This document shows, in pieces, positions 44,285 through 52,731 of a stretch of 64,000 bases of DNA. A model generated the notes under the pieces. The model saw only the letters and a list, made by a program, of their open reading frames with translations, did no database searches and was not told the DNA's origin. The DNA is from an uncultured Sutterella sp. (GTDB lineage: Bacteria > Pseudomonadota > Gammaproteobacteria > Burkholderiales > Burkholderiaceae_F), in NCBI GenBank assembly GCA_937943605.1, contig CALEAW010000064.1, positions 1 through 64,000 on the forward strand, in the 5' to 3' direction. Numbering within the stretch: position 1 is the first letter of the stretch; each line of letters opens with the position of its first letter. The position numbers were made by a program, and so were the translations under genes.

Positions 44285-45220
44285 ATGACTGATTCCTCGA
44301 TTGACCGTTCCAATAGTACGGCTCTAGTCACCTATAAGGCGCCGTCTGTTCCCGCATTAGTCGGCCCTCTAGGTGATCTAGAGGCATTCATGCGCGCCGC
44401 CGAACGTGCTCCCATTCTAAGCCCAGAAGAAGAGCGCTCTCTTGCAATGCGCTTACGTGATCACAATGATGTAGAAGCCGCTCAGCAATTGATTCTCAGT
44501 CATCTCCGCCTTGTGATCTCAATCGCTCGCGGCTTCTTAGGATACGGGCTTCCTTATGCTGATCTCATACAAGAGGGTAATATCGGCCTCATGAAGGCCA
44601 TTCGTCATTACGACCCAGATCGAGGTGCGCGATTAATGACCTTTGCAGTTCATTGGATCAGATCAGAAATTCAGGAATACATCATTCGCAACTGGCGAAT
44701 TGTGAAACTAGCTACCACAAAGAATCAAAGAAAATTATTTTTCAACCTGCGCCAAATGAAAAATGATTCTCAAACGGCGTTAACTGAACAACAAGCTGAA
44801 GATATAGCTCTTACACTGGATGTTAAGCGTAAAGAAGTGCTTGAAATGGAAGAGCGTATGTATGGCCAAGAAACGAGTTTAGACACCTCAAGTGCTAACA
44901 ATGACGATGAGAGCACTTTTACGCCTGCAGACTGGCTAAGTCGTGAAAGCGATGAACCCGAAGCTATTCTTGAAGAAAAAGAACAACAGAGGCTTGAAGG
45001 TGAGGGACTACATCTTGCATTACAAACTCTAGATGATCGCAGCCGTAGAATCATCCAAGCTCGTTATCTCAATATAGACAGTAATGGCAACGCTAAACCT
45101 GTAACACTGCAAGAGTTAGCTCAAGAATTTGGGGTCTCTGCTGAACGTATCAGACAAATTGAAAAGCTTGCGATTAAAAAGATGAAGCAAGCTTTACTTA
45201 GTGCTCACTATACCGCTTAA
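44285..45220 (+). CDS. rpoH: RNA polymerase sigma-32 (heat-shock) factor
   Basis: Heat-shock sigma factor, 311 residues. The RpoH box QRKLFFNLRQMK is present, region 2 reads GYGLPYADLIQEGNIGLMKAIRHYDPDRG, and region 4 ends with TLQELAQEFGVSAERIRQIEKLA. The order ftsY...ftsE-ftsX-rpoH is conserved in proteobacteria. The N-terminus (1-35) is longer than in E. coli. Any thermosensor structure in the 146-bp upstream region was not evident by eye. Confidence 0.97.
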   Translation: MTDSSIDRSNSTALVTYKAPSVPALVGPLGDLEAFMRAAERAPILSPEEERSLAMRLRDHNDVEAAQQLILSHLRLVISIARGFLGYGLPYADLIQEGNIGLMKAIRHYDPDRGARLMTFAVHWIRSEIQEYIIRNWRIVKLATTKNQRKLFFNLRQMKNDSQTALTEQQAEDIALTLDVKRKEVLEMEERMYGQETSLDTSSANNDDESTFTPADWLSRESDEPEAILEEKEQQRLEGEGLHLALQTLDDRSRRIIQARYLNIDSNGNAKPVTLQELAQEFGVSAERIRQIEKLAIKKMKQALLSAHYTA

Positions 45221-45225
45221 AGAAT

Positions 45226-45696
45226 ATGTTTAATGTAGTTCTTGTTCATCCCGAAATTCCTCCCAATACGGGAAATATCATTCGACTTTGCGCTAATACT
45301 GGTTGCGCACTTCACCTCATTAAACCCTTAGGCTTTTCCCTTGACGACAAGCACATGAAACGTGCCGGTCTTGATTATCATGAATACGCCACAGTGCGAA
45401 TTCACGAATCCTTTGAAAGCTTTTTGACCTCCGAAAAACCTGATTTGACGCGTATGTTCGCCATGACAACTCACGGCTCGCATCCGTTTGCCAATTCCAG
45501 CTTTCAACCAAATGACTGGTTCGTTTTCGGCTGTGAAGGATCAGGACTCCCCGAAAATGTTCGAGCACATTTTCCATTAGAACAACGTATCCGCTTACCA
45601 ATGCGGCCAAACAACAGAAGCCTCAACCTCAGTAACGCCGTCGCGGTCACTGTATTTGAAGCTTGGCGTCAAAATCATTACGAAGGAGGTCTCTAA
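45226..45696 (+). CDS. trmL: tRNA (cytidine/uridine-34-2'-O)-methyltransferase TrmL
   Basis: SPOUT-family enzyme that methylates the wobble base of tRNA-Leu. 156 residues with the start FNVVLVHPEIPPNTGNIIR and the knot motifs FGCEGSGLPE and LPMRPNNRSLNLSNAVAV. It starts 5 nt after rpoH and is probably cotranscribed. Confidence 0.95.
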   Translation: MFNVVLVHPEIPPNTGNIIRLCANTGCALHLIKPLGFSLDDKHMKRAGLDYHEYATVRIHESFESFLTSEKPDLTRMFAMTTHGSHPFANSSFQPNDWFVFGCEGSGLPENVRAHFPLEQRIRLPMRPNNRSLNLSNAVAVTVFEAWRQNHYEGGL

Positions 45697-45744
45697 TCGA
45701 ATAAGGGATCCCTTACAGGATTCCCTCATTCCATCATACAGTTT

Positions 45745-45910
45745 CCGTCCTACCCGTCGGATCCACGTAACAAGTTTCCATATTGAAATCTGGATTAACT
45801 GAAGCGTGGCTGCTCTCCCTATCGGGTAGTCAGTGGACTTTCACCACATAAACACACATGCGCCACTAGCCGCACACAAGAAAGGGGCAGTTAAACTGCC
45901 CCTTTTCTTT
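45745..45910 (+). ncRNA. Possible structured small RNA or trmL 3'UTR
   Basis: A non-coding stretch with nested pairing: CTACCCG (45750-45756) with CGGGTAG (45823-45829), inside it CCACG (45763-45767) with CGTGG (45805-45809), and inside that AGTTTCCA (45773-45780) with TGGATTAACT (45791-45800). A small GTGG/CCAC hairpin and a strong terminator (45881-45910) follow. It resembles a long bulged rod like those of regulatory RNAs, but I cannot match it to a known family. It could also be only the 3' tail of the trmL message. Confidence 0.3.
45881..45910 (+). terminator. Terminator downstream of trmL / candidate RNA
   Basis: AAAGGGGCAG and CTGCCCCTTT form a perfect 10-bp stem with a TTAAA loop, followed by TCTTT. 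It lies 14 bp from the target duplication of the insertion sequence. Confidence 0.85.
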
Positions 45911-45924
45911 AATCTGTATCGCTA

Positions 45925-45930
45925 AATTTT
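45925..45930. repeat. Target-site duplication, left copy
   Basis: AATTTT directly abuts the left terminal repeat of the insertion sequence and is repeated at 47681-47686. Confidence 0.8.
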
Positions 45931-47680
45931 AGGTACGCTATTTTACGTTGTACTGTCCTTGGGTAGCAAGGTGGTTAAGTCTACCTTGCTCAAGGAAAAA
46001 TCGAGTTTGGTCATTAAGGTATTGACCGATTTTTTCACTGGTGCAATTCGCCATTGGTCGTCAATTTTGGTGGCCATTATTTTGCCTAAAGTTTGCCTCA
46101 AGTCCTCAAAGGAAATGTTCTTATCCTCACCCAATCGAGCGATGTCGGCTATGCATTCCATGGCGATCAATGCAGACAAGTGATTCAAGAAAAGCCATGC
46201 TTCTTGGCTAACTTGGCTCCTCATGTAAGAGGCGTCATAATCCATGCCTTCACTGTACGTTCTGAAGAATTGCTCGATATTCTGCCGTTGCTTATACGCC
46301 CGATAGACTTGCTGGCTATTCAAATCGATTCGGTTAGTTCGCAACGTCACTGTCCCTATCTCAGGTGAGCCGGACAGGATTTCTCGCAAATCTTGCGGTT
46401 GCAGCTTAGCGAACTCTTCATCACTTAATCGCCCTTTACCTTTTGCGCGTCGCGCCTTTTCAGCCTGAACTTTCTTGTCCAGAGTTTCATTACGCTTATT
46501 GGCTCGATCAACTGCATCAGCTAACTCGTTGGCATAAAGCTGAGCATCGTAATAAACGAAAAGATTGAAGGCGCCCTGTTCGATTTTGAAAGCTTGTATT
46601 GCTCGGCCGTTATAAGAAAATACATCGGTATATTCCGTCGTTCGCACGAGAAGGCTTTCAGCAACGACTCGGCTTCCTCGTTTAATTGGAATCACGTAAT
46701 TAAGTTCTTGTTGTGTGAGTAGCTCGAAGTCTTCCTCAGAGGCGAACCCCTTGTCAGCGATGATGGTGTAGTCTCGAGTGGCGATCCCGCATTCTTTCAA
46801 TAGATCAGGAAAGGCAGTGACGGCGGGGGTACTTCCAAGATACTGCTTGTAGTAGACGGGAGAGGCGTCATCGTTCCCCATGCTGTAGACATACAGCAAG
46901 TTGATTTGGGGCATATATCGTCGTTTGGAATCATAGCCCAACTCAGCTAGCTCCATGGTCTTAGATGACGTAATAAGTCTGTGTCCATCAAAAAGAATAA
47001 AAACATCTTTACGCGAAACGTCTTCCTGCATGAAATTCGAAATTGCTGCTCGTCTCCGGCCTAGTGTTTGCAAAAACTCTGATGTGTTCAGTGCGGCAAA
47101 TCCCATTTTCGGGAACATGTGTGCCAAGAAGCTTGTTTCATAATGGACTTGCAATCGTCTAAAGCGTGGACCTTTCAAAGTCCTAAGAAGAGTGGTCACA
47201 TAGATTTTTTCCCAGAGATCAGGGAAGTACTTTTTGAGACGATCTCTCATCTCCGTTGTTCGCTCCCATAAAAACAGCGGACCACCCACATCTACAACAT
47301 CAGAAATTCGATCCCAAAAATTTTCCTCAGCTGGTTTCAATAGCGAATCAGCATCTACCAAGCGACGTTTGGTTGGCACTAGCCCATCCTCGGTTATTCG
47401 TCCTAAACAGCTGCCAGAAACCTTTTGGCTACGCTTCTTAACAGGGTCGTATTTGCTAAAGCGCTCATACAAATACCACTTGTTCTGGATGCACTTGATT
47501 TCGGTGTTTTTCGGGCGTGGGAAGGACTTCACAAAATCGGGTTTTTCACTCATTTTTCGCAAACTTTTATAGCCAACCTATTAGGTATCCTTATTATAGC
47601 AAAATCCGAGACAAAATTTGCTCGGATTTCGCTGTCAAATAGGCTGAAAGATCACTTTAAGGGTAAAATCTAGCGTCCCT
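45931..47680 (-). mobile_element. Complete IS1634-family insertion sequence (about 1.75 kb)
   Basis: The 1750-bp element has imperfect terminal inverted repeats: left AGGTACGCTA-TTTTAC (45931-45946) and right, read inwards, AGGGACGCTAGATTTTAC (47680-47663). It carries one DDE transposase on the minus strand, whose stop codon lies inside the left repeat. The flanking 6-bp direct repeats AATTTT fit the 5-6 bp duplications of IS1634-type elements. Intact ends, open frame and duplication suggest recent insertion. It sits between trmL and an orphan response-regulator gene, in intergenic DNA. Confidence 0.88.
45943..47553 (-). CDS. IS1634-family (IS4-like) DDE transposase
   Basis: A 536-residue transposase. 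The catalytic acids are visible as Asp in FDGHRL, Asp in ADKGFAS and Glu in YKQRQNIEQFFRTYSEG, the IS4/IS1634 form of the Y-(2)-R-(3)-E-(6)-K-like region. The long insertion between the second Asp and the Glu is rich in Lys and Glu (KKVQAEKARRAKGKGR). The ATG at 47553 is preferred over the TTG three codons upstream. The frame is full length with no internal stop. Confidence 0.92.
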   Translation of the reverse strand: MSEKPDFVKSFPRPKNTEIKCIQNKWYLYERFSKYDPVKKRSQKVSGSCLGRITEDGLVPTKRRLVDADSLLKPAEENFWDRISDVVDVGGPLFLWERTTEMRDRLKKYFPDLWEKIYVTTLLRTLKGPRFRRLQVHYETSFLAHMFPKMGFAALNTSEFLQTLGRRRAAISNFMQEDVSRKDVFILFDGHRLITSSKTMELAELGYDSKRRYMPQINLLYVYSMGNDDASPVYYKQYLGSTPAVTAFPDLLKECGIATRDYTIIADKGFASEEDFELLTQQELNYVIPIKRGSRVVAESLLVRTTEYTDVFSYNGRAIQAFKIEQGAFNLFVYYDAQLYANELADAVDRANKRNETLDKKVQAEKARRAKGKGRLSDEEFAKLQPQDLREILSGSPEIGTVTLRTNRIDLNSQQVYRAYKQRQNIEQFFRTYSEGMDYDASYMRSQVSQEAWLFLNHLSALIAMECIADIARLGEDKNISFEDLRQTLGKIMATKIDDQWRIAPVKKSVNTLMTKLDFSLSKVDLTTLLPKDSTT

Positions 47681-47686
47681 AATTTT
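47681..47686. repeat. Target-site duplication, right copy
   Basis: AATTTT follows the right terminal repeat directly. It lies 11 bp from the stop codon of the response-regulator gene. Confidence 0.8.
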
Positions 47687-47697
47687 ATCGTTACAGT

Positions 47698-48360
47698 TTA
47701 ATCTAATTCCTTATCTATCCCATGCTCCACAGCATAAATAGCAGCCTGCACACGACTTGATAATCCTAACTTCCGCAAACAACTTTGGACATGAACCTTC
47801 ACAGTACTTTCTGCTAAATTCATTGCGCGAGCAATTTCTTTATTTGAAACTCCACGAGCCAACCAGGCTAACGTTTGACGCTCTCGCCTTGTTAACGTTG
47901 TCGTTTCCATTTCTTGTGTTACACGTGGTTCTGGATCAGCCAATCGATTAACAAATTTCGTCATCATCTGGGGAGCGATGATGCTCTCACCGTTATAAGC
48001 TGAACGGATCGCACGCAACAAATAGTCTTGATCTATCTTCTTAAGCAGATAACCTCTAGCACCCAGTCGCAAACATTCCGCTAGCGTTTCGCAGTCCTCA
48101 CTAACCGTTAGCATCAACACAGCCAATCCTGGATGAGATTCATGAATCTGCGCCATAGCTTCACAACCATTCATACTTGGCATATCGACATCCAATAGAA
48201 CCACATCTGGATCGAGTTGTTCGACTAATTTAACCCCTTCTAGGCCATCGCTAGCCTCTCCAACCACCTCAAAATCGGATTGTCGTTGAAGTAAAGCTTT
48301 TACACCACTACGAAATAACGTATGATCATCGACCAATAGAATGCGAATTGTTTGCGTCAT
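47698..48360 (-). CDS. NarL/FixJ-family response regulator (orphan)
   Basis: A 220-residue regulator. The N-terminal receiver domain has acidic residues Asp11-Asp12, phospho-acceptor Asp57 (VLLDVDMP) and the conserved Lys in LLKKID. The C-terminal LuxR-type helix-turn-helix has LTRRERQTLAWLARGVSNKEIARAM. No sensor kinase gene is adjacent. The start MTQTIRIL follows AGGCAG; the longer frame to 48399 is not supported. The insertion sequence lies just downstream and may have displaced its terminator. Confidence 0.88.
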   Translation of the reverse strand: MTQTIRILLVDDHTLFRSGVKALLQRQSDFEVVGEASDGLEGVKLVEQLDPDVVLLDVDMPSMNGCEAMAQIHESHPGLAVLMLTVSEDCETLAECLRLGARGYLLKKIDQDYLLRAIRSAYNGESIIAPQMMTKFVNRLADPEPRVTQEMETTTLTRRERQTLAWLARGVSNKEIARAMNLAESTVKVHVQSCLRKLGLSSRVQAAIYAVEHGIDKELD

Positions 48361-48444
48361 TTTCTGCCTAACATAACCGAAATCTAAACAGATTTCCATA
48401 ATTGTAGCAATATCATGCTACGAATCAAAGACTCCTTTCGACCT

Positions 48445-48480
48445 AAACAAAAAGCAACCAAAAGGTTGCTTTTTGTTTTC
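48445..48480. terminator. Bidirectional terminator between secB and the response regulator
   Basis: A perfect 15-bp inverted repeat AAACAAAAAGCAACC / GGTTGCTTTTTGTTT with an AAAA loop. Placed 13 nt after the secB stop on the minus strand, it should end secB transcription. Confidence 0.85.
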
Positions 48481-48492
48481 ATCCCTTTAGGA

Positions 48493-49008
48493 TCAAGCTT
48501 GAGCCTGCGTAGCTGCAGCTTCGGCCTGGGCCTGAGCCAAACGTTGCTGATAAAGCAATTCAAAGTTAACTTCTGGCAAATGAACAGGCGGAACGTTAGC
48601 TCGGTTCATTAAATCTGCCATGTTGGCACGCAAATACGGATACACCATCGAGGGGCAGACTACATTGGTCACATGTTGCAAGGTTTCGACAGGCAAACCA
48701 CTGATAGCGAACATACCAGACTGGGTGCTTTCAACCAAAATAATGACCTTGTCACCAGTCTTTACAGTGATCGTTCCACGCACCGTAATATCAAAAAGCG
48801 CCTCGGCAACAGCTCGCTGACCTACTTCAAATTTGATATCAACTTGAGGTTGCTCCTGCTGAGGTTGCATCAAAATTTCAGGCGCATGCGGCATTTCAAG
48901 AGAAGCATCCTTGAGATAACAACGCTGTAGCTGGAACACGGGTTCTGCTGTAGCTTCTTGTTGAGGTTGCTGATTGTCCTGTGTCTGAGCGTTTTCGTTT
49001 TCTGCCAT
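48493..49008 (-). CDS. secB: Protein-export chaperone SecB
   Basis: Tetrameric cytoplasmic chaperone that keeps preproteins unfolded for SecA. 171 residues with the SecB core (FQLQRCYLKDASLEMPHAPE; CPSMVYPYLRANMADLMNRANVPPVHLPEVNFELLY). The N- and C-termini are Gln/Ala-rich and probably flexible. The ATG at 49008 follows AAGGA; the frame upstream to 49035 is not conserved. Confidence 0.96.
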   Translation of the reverse strand: MAENENAQTQDNQQPQQEATAEPVFQLQRCYLKDASLEMPHAPEILMQPQQEQPQVDIKFEVGQRAVAEALFDITVRGTITVKTGDKVIILVESTQSGMFAISGLPVETLQHVTNVVCPSMVYPYLRANMADLMNRANVPPVHLPEVNFELLYQQRLAQAQAEAAATQAQA

Positions 49009-49102
49009 TTTTGGTCCTTGCTCGAACATCATCATGTGTTCGAAAAAAATAAAACTATGGATGCTCTTACAGCATCTTTCTTAATATGGGGATCTTTTCT
49101 GA

Positions 49103-49504
49103 TTATTCAAGAGGCATCTTTGCCTGTTGCCAAGCCAAAAGACCACCTTCTAAAATCACCACCTGCTTAAATCCTACACCGCGTAATAAACGTGCGATCG
49201 GTCGAGCGCCATTACCCGTTCGATCAACCAACACCACGGGACGCTCCTTATCCAACTTCCCTAATGCGTGTTGGATCTGATCTGCAGGAATATTCTTAGA
49301 GTTCGCGATATGTCCCTTTGCAAAATCGCTACCCTTGCGAACGTCAATAACCTGAGCGCTCTGTCTATTAATTAACGTAGTAGCCTGCGCTGGAGTAACT
49401 TCAGGCCCAAAACGGCGATCATTAATCATAGGTAGCAACAGACCAAGCATTGCGATCACAATCACCGCGATCAATAAACTATTGTCAATAAGAAATTGAG
49501 TCAT
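49103..49504 (-). CDS. Membrane-anchored rhodanese-fold protein without catalytic Cys
   Basis: A 133-residue protein with one N-terminal membrane helix (about 9-27) and a single rhodanese domain (QVIDVRKGSDFAKGHIANSKNIP and GFKQVVILEGGLLAWQQAKMP). The active-site loop reads VVLVDRTGNGA, so Asp94 takes the place of the sulfur-carrying cysteine and sulfurtransfer is not expected. It resembles YibN, which lies near secB in many proteobacteria. grxC, usually between the two in relatives, is absent. It may act as a structural or binding protein in the membrane. Confidence 0.85.
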   Translation of the reverse strand: MTQFLIDNSLLIAVIVIAMLGLLLPMINDRRFGPEVTPAQATTLINRQSAQVIDVRKGSDFAKGHIANSKNIPADQIQHALGKLDKERPVVLVDRTGNGARPIARLLRGVGFKQVVILEGGLLAWQQAKMPLE

Positions 49505-49901
49505 TTTTTTCTTTAACGTGAAAACACAGTTCGGCACAAAGCTAACTTTGTGGAAGAGAATTTATGATTGTAGACGATGACCATACTTATTTGAATATCA
49601 CATGCCCTCAAATAACTACCTTTCCCCAAAAGCGCCGTTTAAAACACCAAATCCAACCAAAAAGCTCTGTTTAAAACAGGGAAATCACTCCGCACTCCTG
49701 ATTCGGATATCCAACCATTTCTTCACTGTAGAAGTAGAAAACTCTAGTAAAAGCTCATATGTCAATACCGAGTAACATCGCTTAACAAAGAAAGGAATGT
49801 GAACGATGCCTCTAGAATTAACTACTCATCAAGACAATTCTCGTTATGATTAAATAGGTCTTTTGGATGTTTTTGCTCTTCTACGGTTAACAATTGTGTT
49901 C
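49505..49901. other. 397-bp gap between the divergent rhodanese and envC genes
   Basis: No convincing gene. It contains a 10-bp direct repeat GTTTAAAACA at 49637-49646 and 49669-49678, and a 15-codon frame (ATG 49806, stop ending 49853) with AAAGGA upstream that could be a leader peptide but is probably chance. In many Burkholderiales a phosphoglycerate mutase gene lies here; no remnant with an RHG motif was seen. It should hold promoters for both flanking genes. Confidence 0.4.
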
Positions 49902-51176
49902 ATGCGCCACTCTCGAATATTGTGCATTTCATGCCTCTTAGGATTAAGCTGGTTACCTATTTATGACCCGTCCTGTGATGCATATGCAGCCACGCAAGCG
50001 CATCAACAACAAAAAAAGTCTTCCACTCGGGAGAAGGCTCGAGTGGAAGGTCAAAAAGCCAATGTTGAACAAAAACTTCACACGCTTAAAGCTGAATTAT
50101 TGGCCAAAGAGGCAAAAAGTGAAGAAGCAAGTCAAGCATTACAAAAAGCAGATCTCGCCATCTCGAAAGCCAATAAAAAACTAAGAAGCCTGCGAGAAGA
50201 TAAGCATCAAGTCGAAAAAGAGTTGCAGCGCTTACAACTAGACAGCTCGCACATTGCTAAGGATTTAACTGAGGCCACTCAACTTATTGAGCAAATTTCT
50301 AAAGCGCAATTCGTCAATAGTCGAAGAAGCTCTTGGCAATCTCTAATTAATGGACGAAACCCTAGTGAACTGTCTACAGATAAAGCCATTCTGATGTATC
50401 TAGCTCAAAAGCAAAATCGAGCAATCTCGCTTCTTGAAGATCGTAAAAGTACTGTTCAACTTTTATCTGAACGACACCAGAAACAACATCAAGAACTTGC
50501 ACGCATTCAGCAAGAAGAAGAAGCTGAACGCACGGAATTATTAAAAGAAAAACGCGATAGGCAACAAGCCTTTGGAAGATTGCAGTCTGAGATTCGAACT
50601 GATCAAGCTCGCCTTGATAAGTTGAAAAAAGACCAAGCCCGTCTCAGCGCACTTGTTGCGAGTATCGATGCAAAAATTGCCCAAGAGCAACGCGCTCAAG
50701 AAGAAGCGGCTAAACGTAAAGCTATTCGTCGTCCTAATAAAAACTCTCAAAATGCTAGCTACACCCCTCAAGTGGGTAATTTTGGCCGTTTAAAAGGCCA
50801 CTTAACACCTCCTGTTAAAGGAAAAATTGTTGGCCAATTCGGACAAGAACGCCGAGATCAAGCCGGTGCTACGTGGCAAGGTCTTAAAATTCATGCCAAG
50901 GAAGGTACCGATGTTGTTGCTTGTGCTAGTGGTAAAGTAGTCTTTTCTGACTGGTTACGTGGATTCGGCAATCTTCTTATTATCGATCACGGCAACACCT
51001 ATATGTCGGTATATGCAAACAACGAATCTTTATTCAAAAATATCGGTGACAGAGTAAAACAAGGCGAAACAATTAGTTCTGTAGGGACATCTGGAGGCCT
51101 AGGAGAGCCTGGCTTATACTTTGAAATTCGCTACAAAGGTAAGCCTATCAATCCCAAACCATGGTTGAAACCATAG
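49902..51176 (+). CDS. envC: Murein hydrolase activator EnvC
   Basis: Periplasmic activator of septal amidases, recruited by FtsEX. 424 residues: signal peptide (h-region ILCISCLLGLSW, cleavage near AYA), a long coiled coil (about 40-270, rich in Lys, Glu and Gln), and a C-terminal LytM domain. The LytM zinc ligands are missing (WQGLKI instead of HxxxD, LYFEIR instead of HLHFE), as in EnvC, which activates but does not cut peptidoglycan. The start is uncertain: ATG 49902 gives a good signal peptide; a TTG at 49863 is in frame. ctpA follows 50 nt after the stop. Confidence 0.88.
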   Translation: MRHSRILCISCLLGLSWLPIYDPSCDAYAATQAHQQQKKSSTREKARVEGQKANVEQKLHTLKAELLAKEAKSEEASQALQKADLAISKANKKLRSLREDKHQVEKELQRLQLDSSHIAKDLTEATQLIEQISKAQFVNSRRSSWQSLINGRNPSELSTDKAILMYLAQKQNRAISLLEDRKSTVQLLSERHQKQHQELARIQQEEEAERTELLKEKRDRQQAFGRLQSEIRTDQARLDKLKKDQARLSALVASIDAKIAQEQRAQEEAAKRKAIRRPNKNSQNASYTPQVGNFGRLKGHLTPPVKGKIVGQFGQERRDQAGATWQGLKIHAKEGTDVVACASGKVVFSDWLRGFGNLLIIDHGNTYMSVYANNESLFKNIGDRVKQGETISSVGTSGGLGEPGLYFEIRYKGKPINPKPWLKP

Positions 51177-51226
51177 TCCTAAACTCTACCTTGTCACTAA
51201 TACGCTTACTCAACCAAACTTATCCA

Positions 51227-52672
51227 ATGACCAAGTTTCGAACTTTTACCCTTCTCAGCATGGGGTTATGCACTGGAGTTTTATCGACAATCGGCATCAC
51301 CGCTTATGCAGAAAAGCAATCGCAACCTCTTCCTTTGATGGAAATCCGTCAATTCACAAGTGCCTTCAATGCCATTAAAGACTTTTATGTCGATGATGTT
51401 TCAGACGCGAAACTTCTTCAATCTGCTCTAGAAGGGATGGTGAGCGGACTTGATCCCCACTCAAGTTTTCTCGATGTAGATGGCTATAAAGACATGGCCG
51501 AAAGCACCCAAGGATCTTTTGGCGGCCTAGGTCTTGAAGTAACAAAAGATTCAGCGGGAGTTCGGGTTATTTCTCCGATTGACGACACCCCAGCAGCCAA
51601 AGCGGGCATGCGAGCTGGAGATATCATCACTCGTATTGATGGTAAGTCAATTGCCGATATGTCGCTAAATGCTGCAGTGAAATTAATGCGAGGAGAGCCC
51701 AATACAAAAATCGAACTACAAGTTGCACGCAAAGGAGCTCAAAAACCCTTAACGTTTAATCTTACGCGTGCAATTATTCGAATACAATCGGTCAAAATGA
51801 AACTTATTGGAGAAGACCTTGGATACATTCGAATTTCGCAATTTCAAGAACGCACGACCGAAGACCTTGCCAACTACCTTAACGAGCTAGACAAAAACAA
51901 GCATCTGTCTGGGTTAGTTCTGGATCTCCGCAACGATCCAGGTGGACTACTCCAAGCAGCTATTGGCGTTTCTGCCGCCTTTTTACCTAAAGGCACAACT
52001 GTAGTATCCACAAAAGGACGCAAGTCTCAGTCAGACTATACCTTCACTGCATCTGAAGCAGATTATCGATCTGGTAATGCCATTAAAGCGCTAGCCTCAT
52101 TGACACCGCAGGCTAAACATGTACCCATGGTCATTTTGATCAATTCCTCCTCTGCCTCAGCCTCTGAAATTGTGGCAGGTGCTTTACAGGACCATAAACG
52201 TGCCACCATCATGGGGGATCGATCTTTCGGTAAAGGTTCTGTGCAAACAATCCTTCCGATGAGATTTGGGGACAAAACAGTCGCAGTCAAGTTAACCACT
52301 GCTCGTTATTACACGCCCTCAGGAAAATCCATTCAAGCGAGAGGAATTTCACCAGACATCTATGTCGATGACACTCCCAAAGGTAACTATCCTTCTTTCC
52401 AAATTCGTGAATCTGATTTGACCCATCACCTTCAAAATCAAGAAGACGGCTTAGACGAAGAAAAAGCACTGCAACAACTACCGTATGATGGGGACGAAAC
52501 TGAAATTCCAGACTATCAGTATATGTTTGGCGACGACAAAGACTGGCAACTTCAACAGGCCATTCGATATCTCAAAGGACAGAAAGTAGAAGCCTCTCCA
52601 TATCGAGGAAAACCAAGAGATCTAGTGAAAAAGCTTAAAGCCGCTGAGAAATTAACTCCTAAACCACACTAG
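51227..52672 (+). CDS. C-terminal processing peptidase CtpA (S41 family)
   Basis: Periplasmic serine protease, 481 residues. Signal peptide (MTKFRTFTLLSMGLCTGVLS, cleavage near AYA), a PDZ domain (about 80-165, VISPIDDTPAAKAGMRAGDII), then the S41 core with the catalytic Ser in SSSASASEIVAGAL and the Lys in RSFGKGSVQ. The envC-ctpA pair is conserved in proteobacteria, where such proteases trim septal hydrolases and lipoproteins. The ATG at 51227 is chosen from the signal peptide. Confidence 0.92.
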   Translation: MTKFRTFTLLSMGLCTGVLSTIGITAYAEKQSQPLPLMEIRQFTSAFNAIKDFYVDDVSDAKLLQSALEGMVSGLDPHSSFLDVDGYKDMAESTQGSFGGLGLEVTKDSAGVRVISPIDDTPAAKAGMRAGDIITRIDGKSIADMSLNAAVKLMRGEPNTKIELQVARKGAQKPLTFNLTRAIIRIQSVKMKLIGEDLGYIRISQFQERTTEDLANYLNELDKNKHLSGLVLDLRNDPGGLLQAAIGVSAAFLPKGTTVVSTKGRKSQSDYTFTASEADYRSGNAIKALASLTPQAKHVPMVILINSSSASASEIVAGALQDHKRATIMGDRSFGKGSVQTILPMRFGDKTVAVKLTTARYYTPSGKSIQARGISPDIYVDDTPKGNYPSFQIRESDLTHHLQNQEDGLDEEKALQQLPYDGDETEIPDYQYMFGDDKDWQLQQAIRYLKGQKVEASPYRGKPRDLVKKLKAAEKLTPKPH

Positions 52673-52686
52673 AGCTCTTCCATAAA

Positions 52687-52724
52687 GACGGGGCGTACAT
52701 AACAAACGCCCCGTCCTTATTTTG
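52687..52724. terminator. Terminator between convergent ctpA and slmA
   Basis: GACGGGGCG and CGCCCCGTC form a perfect 9-bp GC-rich stem with an 11-nt loop, followed by CTTATTTT on the plus strand and TTTA on the minus strand. Confidence 0.8.
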
Positions 52725-52731
52725 TTCAACC

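Noticed and set aside
49637..49678. Two GTTTAAAACA copies as a CRISPR remnant
   Set aside because: Only two 10-bp copies, no typical repeat length, and no cas genes nearby.
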